From contig JAFYRC010000245.1 of assembly GCA_017547065.1 (NCBI GenBank), positions 1 to 5,765 of the forward strand: a stretch of DNA of 5,765 nt, read 5' to 3'. The notes below the pieces were generated by a model that was not told where the DNA came from, searched no databases, and saw only the letters and a program-made list of their open reading frames with translations. Of the stretch, positions 1 through 5,765 are shown in pieces. The stretch's first letter is position 1. The number at the start of each line of letters is the position of its first letter. A program made the position numbers and the translations under genes. The stretch comes from Tidjanibacter sp. (GTDB taxonomy: Bacteria; Bacteroidota; Bacteroidia; Bacteroidales; Rikenellaceae).

Positions 1-1050
1 CTCATAGAAGTCGGTGGCGTAGATCAGGCGCTTACCTATATTAATAATATTGCCACAATAGTTGGCATAGCCCCACGAATCACCCTTGTGGTAGCGGATG
101 TAGGTGTCGCTCGGCGGAGCAACAAAGTCGCACGTGTTGAAGTCGATGCGATTGGGAGTAACCTCCTCTTCGGTGGCAATGGTGGGGTTGTCAGTGGGCA
201 GCTTGGCATATTGTGCCAGGAGATTGTAGAGTAGGGGCAGTGGGCGGAATGGTTCACTTGCAAGAGCCTTGATGGTCGAGCGGTAGCTCTCCACATCGTG
301 GGTGCCAACGCACAGCAAAGCCGCTGTGGCCAAACTATCTACTCCGTGGTGTTGGGCTGCGGAGACGATATATTCCACCCGTTTCTCGAATGGTATATGG
401 CGGAGTTGATCGCTCGTAAATAGGGCGTGGACTTCTTTGCTACACGCGGCAATGAATAAGTGTATGGCGCACTGCGTCAGTGCTTTGAGGTCGTTGCGTT
501 CCGCTTTAAGCGCACCAATCGGATAGTCGGCAATGCGAAGTGCTCCATTGTTGTCAAAACCTACGTTGGACGATGATATGGCTCCGTGTTTCAGGTGGCC
601 GTCACAGAAGCTATTGATGTTGAGCGCAACGCTGTGTAGGGCATTACGCAGGAATTGTCGTTTGCGATTGGAGATGTTTCGGCGGATGAAGTCGTCAATG
701 GGCAGGAAGCGATCTTGAATCATCACGCAGCAACTATGTGTGCGTCCGTCTGACTCGTATACCTGCATTGCATTGGGAAAGAGCTGCGCTGGAGTGAGCG
801 GCTCAAATGTGTGTGTTTGCGGTATGCGCAGAGCAATTTCCTCGCATTGGTAGGCAAAAATATCGGGCAAGAGCGTGATCCACACATCTCTTCCACGTTG
901 TGTGGCTTCAACCACAACACCCAGCTCCGTGGGCCAAAATTGGGGCTTGCCACGGTGGGGCGTTGGTACTATTATTCCCGACAGCTCGCCCTGCCATAGG
1001 GAGGTGTACATCACGAGCGAATCGAGCAGTGAACTTATCGTCGCTTTCAT
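1..1050 (-). CDS. Pseudokinase-like protein with C-terminal WG repeat (3' end beyond left edge)
   Basis: The frame is open for 350 codons from ATG at 1050 to the window edge, so the protein is longer than seen. It can be aligned by eye with the neighbouring kinase along its whole first 290 residues. The N-lobe shares a VP...G.P pattern near residues 28-36. The lysine position of the kinase (GKQHALK) reads GRDVWIT here, so Lys is replaced by Thr59. The catalytic loop HGDIKPEN reads HGAISSSN (155-162): His, Gly and Asn are kept, but Asp and Lys become Ala157 and Ser159. Asp175 of the DFG position seems kept, but the activation segment is largely missing. The tail of the fold (ALASEPFRPLPLLYNLL, 262-278) matches the kinase C-terminus. 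Residues 321-350 fit one WG repeat (W326, G327, Y328, G333, I335, Y344, F348). It starts 4 bp after the vWA stop. I infer a non-catalytic scaffold or regulator of the adjacent kinase; the fold assignment rests on by-eye alignment. Confidence 0.72.
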   Translation of the reverse strand, partial: MKATISSLLDSLVMYTSLWQGELSGIIVPTPHRGKPQFWPTELGVVVEATQRGRDVWITLLPDIFAYQCEEIALRIPQTHTFEPLTPAQLFPNAMQVYESDGRTHSCCVMIQDRFLPIDDFIRRNISNRKRQFLRNALHSVALNINSFCDGHLKHGAISSSNVGFDNNGALRIADYPIGALKAERNDLKALTQCAIHLFIAACSKEVHALFTSDQLRHIPFEKRVEYIVSAAQHHGVDSLATAALLCVGTHDVESYRSTIKALASEPFRPLPLLYNLLAQYAKLPTDNPTIATEEEVTPNRIDFNTCDFVAPPSDTYIRYHKGDSWGYANYCGNIINIGKRLIYATDFYE

Positions 1051-1054
1051 GCCA

Positions 1055-1903
1055 TTAGATTATCTGACTGATACTTGCCGAGCCTATTTGTATGTCTCCC
1101 AGAAGCTCGTCGCAGGAGGCGTTGTAACACACCGCCTTGTACTCTTGTGGTGTGAAATGGCCTTTGAGCGAGGCGATGGTGTTGGCATAAAGAGGCGGTA
1201 GGACGCTTGCCATATCGTAGAGTAACTTGGAGTGTCGGAGATAGGGTAGGGGCTCGTTGATTGTCGGCCATTTGAGCACCGACGCCTGATCGGTATTGGC
1301 GGTGATATGGAGGTTGAAAAACAGTAGGTTACCATCCTCGGTTGCAACCTCTTTGAGTTTGTTGGATAGACGGATAAGCTCGTCGTAGGCGGCATCGGTG
1401 GCCTCGCCATCGGATATGTTGATGACTATGGGCGGGAAACTGTGTGGGTTGTTGCGACACCACGCGGCGCTCATTGTGCGAGCCATACGAAGAGCGGCAC
1501 CCATGGGCGTGCGGCCTTTGGACACCGGCGTTACCCACTGCCTTAGCTCGAAGAAAAAGTTTAGACACTCACCGTTGGGTAATTGGCGCACTACGTGTCG
1601 GTTATCTATCGGCACATACATCGAGTCCACATCCGTGATGCGTCGGAAACGCTTTCCGAAGAGTGACTTTGCCTCGTCGCCACCATAGCCGATGACGGCA
1701 ATATCGAAGTAGTCGCCCACGCCGCGCCTGCGTTGTGAGCGGTTGATGATTTCCTCAATGAGGGTGTTCGCTATGGTTGCAACAGCGCGGGCTTTGGTGG
1801 TTTTTTGTCCGTTGAACAGATATTCTTCGTCCATCGAGCCCGATTGGTCTATAAGGAGCATAATTGCACCTTTGTACTGTTGGGTAATGTGTGCATTATA
1901 CAT
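1055..1903 (-). CDS. vWA (von Willebrand factor A) domain protein, TerY-like
   Basis: A 282-residue cytoplasmic protein with no signal peptide or membrane segment. A vWA domain covers about residues 12-215. All three MIDAS elements are visible: DxSGS (D19, S21, S23) after a hydrophobic strand, a threonine in GRTPMG (T132), and SDGE (D165) after the strand IVINI. The GRTPMGAAL and SDGEATD forms resemble TerY-type bacterial vWA proteins. At 282 residues it is longer than the roughly 210 of typical TerY, with about 65 extra C-terminal residues of no recognised domain. Such domains bind a divalent metal and mediate protein-protein contacts. The ATG at 1903 overlaps the end of the kinase gene by 8 bp, implying translational coupling; a start at Met15 would cut into the first vWA strand. 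By context it probably works with the kinase and pseudokinase, perhaps as substrate or adaptor, but its partner and phosphorylation are inferred only. Confidence 0.88.
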   Translation of the reverse strand: MYNAHITQQYKGAIMLLIDQSGSMDEEYLFNGQKTTKARAVATIANTLIEEIINRSQRRRGVGDYFDIAVIGYGGDEAKSLFGKRFRRITDVDSMYVPIDNRHVVRQLPNGECLNFFFELRQWVTPVSKGRTPMGAALRMARTMSAAWCRNNPHSFPPIVINISDGEATDAAYDELIRLSNKLKEVATEDGNLLFFNLHITANTDQASVLKWPTINEPLPYLRHSKLLYDMASVLPPLYANTIASLKGHFTPQEYKAVCYNASCDELLGDIQIGSASISQII

Positions 1904-2762
1904 CGCAGAGTAGTTTTATGAGGTTTGGAATTTTGTAGGAATCTTTGTTGGAAAGTGCCTCGCATAGGGTTGCCAGGGCGCTGTTGGAGGCAATCGCAGA
2001 GACCGCATCCAGGAATAGCGGGTGCCCACCGAGAGCTTCCTCGGCGGTGAACAGTAGTCCTTTCTTGATGACCTCCGGCGCAGGATTGTGGACAAGTGCG
2101 TGGAGATTGGCAAGCACAAGGGCAATGGAGTAGTCGTCGATGTGCTCATCTCGATTTGTCCCGCGGAGCGGGTGGGTGAATGTTGGCGTGCCCACCTCGT
2201 TGCATGGGGGAAGGGAGGGCGCCCACAGGGCGTCGACGTCTACAAGGCACAACTTGCCATTGGGCCTTACGATGATGTTTTCGGGCTTGATGTCGCCGTG
2301 TCGCCACGGGGAGTTGAGAATGTCGAGCGCGAGTTGCCTAAATTCCTCAGCCAGACGCAAAAGGGATTCGCGATTGTCGTTGTACACACTGCGCTTAATT
2401 TCGAAATCGAGCGTCTTACCCTCAATCCAAGGGTAGGTGCTAACGTCAATCGACTCAACACCCATGAGAGTGGGGATGAGTAGCTCTTGATTGTAAAATG
2501 TTGGGGTTGGTAGGCGGTCTGTTGAGAGCTGCAAAATGTAGTTGCAGATGGCCTCTCCGCGTTTTTGTGGTTGCGTATAGCATTTCAGAGCGTGCTGTTT
2601 GCCGTCGATGTCGACTTCAAACAGAAATCCCTTTCTACCGGCATAGTACTTAGGTTGCCCTTGTGAATTGTATTTTGGAACAAAGCCTTTGATGTTTTTC
2701 ACCACTTTGCCGGAAGAGGTGATGGAGCTGATTATGCTAACGCCTAAAATCGGGTGTAACAC
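1896..2762 (-). CDS. Ser/Thr-type protein kinase, first gene of the operon
   Basis: A 288-residue stand-alone kinase with no membrane anchor or sensor domain. The N-lobe has a weak glycine loop and the ATP-binding lysine in HALK (K60); E70 is a candidate helix-C glutamate. The catalytic loop is HGDIKPEN (155-162), with D157, K159 and N162 all present. The DFG motif is replaced by DVD (175-177), retaining the metal-binding Asp. The segment after it (DALWAP, then GTPTFTHP at 191-198) resembles bacterial kinases that carry a DYDGMYVP...GHPNYQHP-type activation segment. D210 fits the conserved helix-F aspartate. Catalytic residues appear complete, so an active kinase is likely; the substrate is unknown, with the vWA neighbour the obvious candidate. 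The start is a GTG at 2762: no in-frame ATG lies between it and the upstream stop at 2799-2801. A GTG at residue 20 would remove little of the fold and cannot be excluded. A promoter lies just upstream. Confidence 0.88.
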   Translation of the reverse strand: MLHPILGVSIISSITSSGKVVKNIKGFVPKYNSQGQPKYYAGRKGFLFEVDIDGKQHALKCYTQPQKRGEAICNYILQLSTDRLPTPTFYNQELLIPTLMGVESIDVSTYPWIEGKTLDFEIKRSVYNDNRESLLRLAEEFRQLALDILNSPWRHGDIKPENIIVRPNGKLCLVDVDALWAPSLPPCNEVGTPTFTHPLRGTNRDEHIDDYSIALVLANLHALVHNPAPEVIKKGLLFTAEEALGGHPLFLDAVSAIASNSALATLCEALSNKDSYKIPNLIKLLCDV

Positions 2763-2793
2763 AATGTTTAGGTTATTTGTTGTTTTGGTGTGG

Positions 2794-2825
2794 CAAATTT
2801 AGTGTTTTGCACTCTGAAAAACAAC
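2794..2825 (-). promoter_or_regulatory. Bacteroidetes-type promoter for the kinase operon
   Basis: On the minus strand the -7 box TAAATTTG (2801-2794) matches TAnnTTTG exactly. GTTG (2825-2822), close to the TTTG -33 element, lies 20 bp upstream of it. Transcription would begin near 2788-2790 and leave a leader of about 26 nt before the GTG start at 2762. The motif is known for Bacteroidetes primary sigma factors; its use here is inferred. Confidence 0.6.
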
Positions 2826-2849
2826 CCATTTTCCCACTCTTTCGCCGGG

Positions 2850-2870
2850 TATACAAATTTTATTTGTATA
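2850..2870. repeat. 9-bp perfect inverted repeat, candidate operator
   Basis: TATACAAAT (2850-2858) and ATTTGTATA (2862-2870) are exact reverse complements separated by TTT. The right arm covers the first half of the nadC -7 box, the place where a repressor would block polymerase. There is no T-tract after it and no gene ending just before it, so a terminator is unlikely. Regulator identity cannot be read from the site. Confidence 0.55.
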
Positions 2871-2874
2871 TTTG
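2867..2874 (+). promoter_or_regulatory. -7 box of the nadC promoter
   Basis: TATATTTG matches the Bacteroidetes -7 consensus TAnnTTTG and sits 40 bp before the nadC ATG. The expected -33 element is poor (TTTC at 2840-2843, 23 bp away), which would suit a promoter that is weak or helped or blocked by a regulator. It overlaps the right arm of an inverted repeat. Confidence 0.5.
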
Positions 2875-2914
2875 TGAGCTAATTGTGCACATTTCAAAAT
2901 ATAAAAATAGAGAT

Positions 2915-3769
2915 ATGAAAACAGAGTACATTCCTTTTGTTGAAGAGCTAATTGAGCTTGCAATCAAAGAAGATATTGGTGATGGTGATCACACCTCGCT
3001 TTCGACCATTCCCGCCGACGCTCGTGGCAAGATGAAACTGTTGGTTAAGCAGGACGGTATTATTGCCGGTATTGAGGTGGCTGTGGCTGTGTTCCGCAGG
3101 TTGGATGAGAGCATCGAGATTGACCTCCGTGTGGCCGATGGCGAGAGAGTGAAGGTTGGCGATGTTGCCTTCTATGTGGAGGGACGCATCCAGACCCTCT
3201 TGCAGGCTGAGCGCATTGTGCTCAACATCATGCAGCGTATGAGTGGCGTGGCTACCCAGACTGCTGTCTACGCAAAGGCCTTGGAGGGTACAAACTGCAA
3301 GGTGCTCGATACTCGCAAGACCACTCCCGGTATGAGGGTATTGGATAAGATGGCAGTGAAGATTGGTGGCGGTGAGAACCACCGCATCGGTTTGTTTGAT
3401 ATGGTGCTCCTTAAAGATAACCACATCGACTTTGCAGGCGGCATCGTTCCCGCAATCAATAGTGTGAAAAAATATCTCGCCGAGAAGGGCAAGAATATTC
3501 CTATCGAGTGTGAGGTGCGTTCGTTGGAGGATATCGACCTTGTGTTTGAGGCAGGTGGTGTAGACCGTATCATGTTCGACAACTTCACTCCCGAGCAGAC
3601 TCGCAAGGCTGTGGAGAAGGTGGCAGGTAGGTGTAGCACCGAGTCGTCGGGCGGTATCACCCTCGAAACCATGAGGGAGTATGCCGAGGCAGGCGTGGAC
3701 TACATCTCGGTTGGTGCTCTTACTCACCAGATTAAGAGCCTCGATTTGAGCCTTAAAGCTTGCAAATAG
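2915..3769 (+). CDS. nadC: Nicotinate-nucleotide pyrophosphorylase (carboxylating), quinolinate phosphoribosyltransferase
   Basis: The enzyme converts quinolinate and PRPP to nicotinate mononucleotide, CO2 and pyrophosphate, the entry of the de novo route into NAD synthesis in the cytoplasm. The 284-residue product has the usual family length. The N-terminal alpha/beta part carries EDIGDGDHT (19-27). The barrel part carries the hallmarks LLQAERIVLN (95-104), RMSGVAT (108-114), DTRKTTPG (132-139), GGGENHRIGL (151-160), LLKDNH (165-170), ECEV (198-201), FDNF (221-224) and ESSGGI (243-248). All expected motifs are present, so the enzyme should be active. The frame stays open upstream to 2777, but the ATG at 2915 is chosen because it begins at the conserved N-terminus and the upstream part holds the promoter. 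No nadA or nadB is adjacent; it appears to be a single-gene unit, divergent from the kinase operon. Confidence 0.97.
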   Translation: MKTEYIPFVEELIELAIKEDIGDGDHTSLSTIPADARGKMKLLVKQDGIIAGIEVAVAVFRRLDESIEIDLRVADGERVKVGDVAFYVEGRIQTLLQAERIVLNIMQRMSGVATQTAVYAKALEGTNCKVLDTRKTTPGMRVLDKMAVKIGGGENHRIGLFDMVLLKDNHIDFAGGIVPAINSVKKYLAEKGKNIPIECEVRSLEDIDLVFEAGGVDRIMFDNFTPEQTRKAVEKVAGRCSTESSGGITLETMREYAEAGVDYISVGALTHQIKSLDLSLKACK

Positions 3770-3802
3770 TGAGTGTTACGGCCGATTGTGGCTGTGAAAA
3801 TG

Positions 3803-3836
3803 GTTATTTTTAGGTATTGACGCCCCCTAAAATAAC
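3803..3836. repeat. Imperfect 11-bp inverted repeat between nadC and the peptidase gene
   Basis: GTTATTTTTAGG (3803-3814) pairs with CCTAAAATAAC (3826-3836) except for one extra T, leaving an 11-nt loop that holds the promoter's -33 TTG. It starts 34 bp after the nadC stop. It could end or protect the nadC transcript, or be an operator for the peptidase gene. The lack of a following T-run and the AT-rich stem argue against a classic intrinsic terminator. Confidence 0.45.
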
Positions 3837-3847
3837 AGATACCTTTG
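3816..3847 (+). promoter_or_regulatory. Bacteroidetes-type promoter for the S9B peptidase gene
   Basis: ATTG (3816-3819) is followed after 20 bp by TACCTTTG (3840-3847), an exact TAnnTTTG -7 box. The predicted leader is about 30 nt. A purine tract, AGAGAGGATAGAGGA (3871-3885), directly precedes the ATG and includes a Shine-Dalgarno-like AGAGAGGA seven bases away. This indicates that the peptidase has its own promoter and is not co-transcribed only from nadC. Confidence 0.65.
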
Positions 3848-3885
3848 TGGCGTTAATATAAAAGAGTAGAAGAGAGGATAGAGGA

Positions 3886-5765
3886 ATGAAACGATTGCTC
3901 ACAATATTGGCTGGATTGGTTGCTGTGCAGATTGCAGCGGCCCAACCACGCTTTACCTATGATGATATTGCCGATGGTAAGTTCAGCGCCAAAAGCGTGA
4001 GCGGACTGCGTTCGATGGCCGACGGAGAGCACTACACCGTGCGTGAGAATGGTGCAATCTATCGTTGCTCCTATGCTGAGAGTGGTAAGAAGGAGCTTGT
4101 GGTCAGGCTCGATATCTTTGATGGCGAGGTGCACGACTACACCTTCTCGCCCGACGAGAGCAAAATCCTCGTGCGACTCTCCTCGAAGGCTCTCTATCGC
4201 CGTTCCCACTTCTCGCACTATGTGGTCTATGACCGCCAGAGTGAGGAGGTTGTGGCTGTTGATGAGAGCGGAGATGTACGTTGGGTGGAGTTTTCGCCTA
4301 AGGGCGACAAGGTTGCTTATGTGAAGGGCAATAATCTTTACATCAATGACTTGGAGCAAAAGTTTACCTACCCGCTGACTACCGATGGCGAGTGGAACCA
4401 CATTATCAACGGTATGCCCGACTGGGTGTATGAGGAGGAATGGGGTATCGACAATGCTTTTGAGTGGTCGCCCGATGGATCGAAAATCGCCTTCCTCAAA
4501 AGTGACGAGAGTAGGGTGAAGGAGTTTGGGTTTATGAAGTACCTCACCGGTACTCCCTATCCCGAGTTGTTCCAGTATAAGTACCCCAAGGCTGGCGAGG
4601 AGAACTCGGTAGTGTCGCTCCACCTCTTCAACGTGGCCGATGGCAGTACCACTACGGTTAGTCACAACACTCCGCAGGACGACCTCTACATCCCCTTCTT
4701 CGATTGGACCCCCGATGGTAGGCTCTACTACTATGTCATCAACCGCCTCCAAAACCACCTCACTGTGTGGCTGTGTGAGCAGGGTGGCGAGCAGAGGACC
4801 ATCTATGAGGAGAAGGATGAGAAGTATATCGACGGTATTGGTCTGGGTACAATCACCTTCCTTTCCGACTCGGACCGCTTCCTGGTGTTGAGCGAGCGCG
4901 ATGGCTACAACCACCTCTACCTTTCGAGCCTCTCGAAGGGCGAACTTACTCCCGTAACCTCGGGCGAGTGGAACGTGACGGAGGTTGTGTGTGCTACGGA
5001 TAAAAAGATTTGGTACCTCTCAACAGAGGGGTCGCCTCTGCGTAGGGAGCTCTACACCATTGGTATTAATGGCAAGAATAAAAAGCGCCTTTCGACAACG
5101 GAGGGTACCTATCGCATTGCTCCCAGTGCCGGCTGTCACTACTATGTGAGCTACTTCTCCAATGCCACCACTCCCAATACCGTAACCCTCCACAAGGGAA
5201 ACGGCAAGTTGGTTGACACCTTGGAGAGCAATGCAGAGTTGAAGAGGTATATCGCCGAGGTGGCACTCCCCGTGAAGGAGTTTTTCACCTTCACCACCGA
5301 GCGTGGCGACGTGCTGAATGCCTACATTAAGAGGCCCGCTGACTTTGACGAAAACAAGAAATACCCCGTATTGATTACCCAATACAGCGGCCCCGGCTCG
5401 CAGGATGTGAGGGACAGGTGGACCATTGATTGGGAAGATGCGCTGGTACAGCAGGGCTACATTGTGGTTGATTGCGACCCCAGGGGTACGGGCTTCCGCA
5501 GTGCAGACTTCAAGAAGAGCACTTATGGCATTATGGGCCGACTCGAAACCGAGGACCAAATCAGCTTTGCACGCTGGGTGGCGCAGCAGAGCTGGGCAGA
5601 TGCCGAGCGCATTGGTATCTACGGTTGGAGCTATGGTGGTTTTATGGCTCTGAACTGCATTTTGAAGGGGGCAGATGTGTTCAAGATGGCCATTTCGGTG
5701 GCTCCCGTAACATCGTGGCGCTACTACGACTCAGTTTACACTGAGCGTGTGAACGGCCTGCCACA
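3886..5765 (+). CDS. Secreted dipeptidyl-peptidase IV-like S9B serine peptidase (3' end beyond right edge)
   Basis: The first 626 residues are visible; family members run to about 720-740, so roughly 100 are missing. Residues 1-19 form a Sec signal peptide (MKRLL, a hydrophobic core, then AAA before Gln20), pointing to the periplasm or outer surface. A beta-propeller spans about 40-490 and carries DWVYEEEW (179-186); E184 and E185 match the glutamates that hold the substrate N-terminus in DPP IV. The alpha/beta-hydrolase part begins near 490, with Y500 in YSGPGS (oxyanion tyrosine), DPRGTGF, the nucleophile S582 in GWSYGG, and Y614/Y618 in YYDSVY. The catalytic Asp and His lie beyond the window. 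Such enzymes remove X-Pro or X-Ala dipeptides from peptide N-termini, for peptide nutrition. A related S9B activity such as prolyl tripeptidyl peptidase cannot be excluded. Confidence 0.95.
   Translation, partial: MKRLLTILAGLVAVQIAAAQPRFTYDDIADGKFSAKSVSGLRSMADGEHYTVRENGAIYRCSYAESGKKELVVRLDIFDGEVHDYTFSPDESKILVRLSSKALYRRSHFSHYVVYDRQSEEVVAVDESGDVRWVEFSPKGDKVAYVKGNNLYINDLEQKFTYPLTTDGEWNHIINGMPDWVYEEEWGIDNAFEWSPDGSKIAFLKSDESRVKEFGFMKYLTGTPYPELFQYKYPKAGEENSVVSLHLFNVADGSTTTVSHNTPQDDLYIPFFDWTPDGRLYYYVINRLQNHLTVWLCEQGGEQRTIYEEKDEKYIDGIGLGTITFLSDSDRFLVLSERDGYNHLYLSSLSKGELTPVTSGEWNVTEVVCATDKKIWYLSTEGSPLRRELYTIGINGKNKKRLSTTEGTYRIAPSAGCHYYVSYFSNATTPNTVTLHKGNGKLVDTLESNAELKRYIAEVALPVKEFFTFTTERGDVLNAYIKRPADFDENKKYPVLITQYSGPGSQDVRDRWTIDWEDALVQQGYIVVDCDPRGTGFRSADFKKSTYGIMGRLETEDQISFARWVAQQSWADAERIGIYGWSYGGFMALNCILKGADVFKMAISVAPVTSWRYYDSVYTERVNGLP

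Noticed and set aside
2088..2483. 131-codon plus-strand open frame within the kinase gene
   Set aside because: It is antisense to the kinase catalytic loop region, which carries unambiguous motifs on the minus strand.
2754..2762. Small palindrome GTGT-A-ACAC over the kinase GTG start
   Set aside because: The arms are only 4 bp, so chance occurrence is likely and no function can be argued.
2777..2914. Upstream extension of nadC by 46 codons
   Set aside because: The added residues do not resemble NadC N-termini, and the stretch contains the -7 box and inverted repeat, so translation there is unlikely.
2948..3727. 259-codon open frame on the minus strand opposite nadC
   Set aside because: It lies fully antisense to a clear nadC with every family motif. 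The His/Leu-rich product shows no motif, so it is a codon-bias shadow.
3776..3793. Possible terminator hairpin just after nadC (ACGGCC / GGCTGT)
   Set aside because: The stem is only 6 bp with one G-T pair, and no T-run follows, so it is too weak to call.
3853..4914. 353-codon open frame on the minus strand opposite the S9B peptidase
   Set aside because: The opposite strand encodes a convincing signal peptide and propeller. The Val/Leu/His-rich translation is typical of antisense shadows.
5020..5559. 179-codon minus-strand open frame
   Set aside because: It is antisense to the peptidase's propeller and hydrolase region, with no recognisable domain or start context.

Overview
The window looks like chromosomal DNA from a member of the Bacteroidota, probably order Bacteroidales and possibly Alistipes/Rikenellaceae-like. 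Three promoters fit the Bacteroidetes form (a TTG-like -33 element, about 20 bp, then TAnnTTTG). Ribosome-binding sites are weak or purine-rich, base composition is balanced, and a secreted S9B peptidase of a Bacteroidales type is present. The taxonomic call is inferred from style, not from a marker gene.

Left half (1-2762, minus strand): three tightly packed genes are read right to left. They encode a Ser/Thr-type protein kinase (2762-1896), a von Willebrand factor A (vWA) protein with a complete MIDAS metal site (1903-1055), and a third protein (1050 to beyond the left edge). The third protein has no ORF-level stop in the window. Read by eye, it is a full-length degenerate copy of the kinase fold, with the ATP-binding lysine and catalytic aspartate replaced, followed by what looks like the first WG repeat of a C-terminal repeat domain. 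The genes overlap by 8 bp and are separated by 4 bp, so this is a translationally coupled operon. The vWA plus kinase pairing recalls the TerY-P triads (vWA, kinase, PP2C phosphatase) described in tellurite-resistance-type stress systems. Here a pseudokinase-WG protein is present, and no phosphatase is visible before the left edge. This module is the least ordinary part of the window.

Divergent control region (2763-2914): 152 bp separate the kinase from nadC. It holds a good promoter for the kinase operon and a -7 box for nadC, which is overlapped by a perfect 9-bp inverted repeat.

Right half (2915-5765, plus strand): nadC (quinolinate phosphoribosyltransferase, NAD biosynthesis) is complete and seems to be transcribed alone. 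A 116-bp spacer with an imperfect 11-bp inverted repeat and a strong promoter follows. Then comes a secreted dipeptidyl-peptidase IV-like S9B serine peptidase, cut off by the right edge after the nucleophile serine. These two are housekeeping or nutrient-scavenging genes with no evident functional tie to the kinase operon. No tRNA, rRNA, CRISPR array, insertion sequence or attachment site was recognised, and no gene-free stretch exceeds 152 bp.
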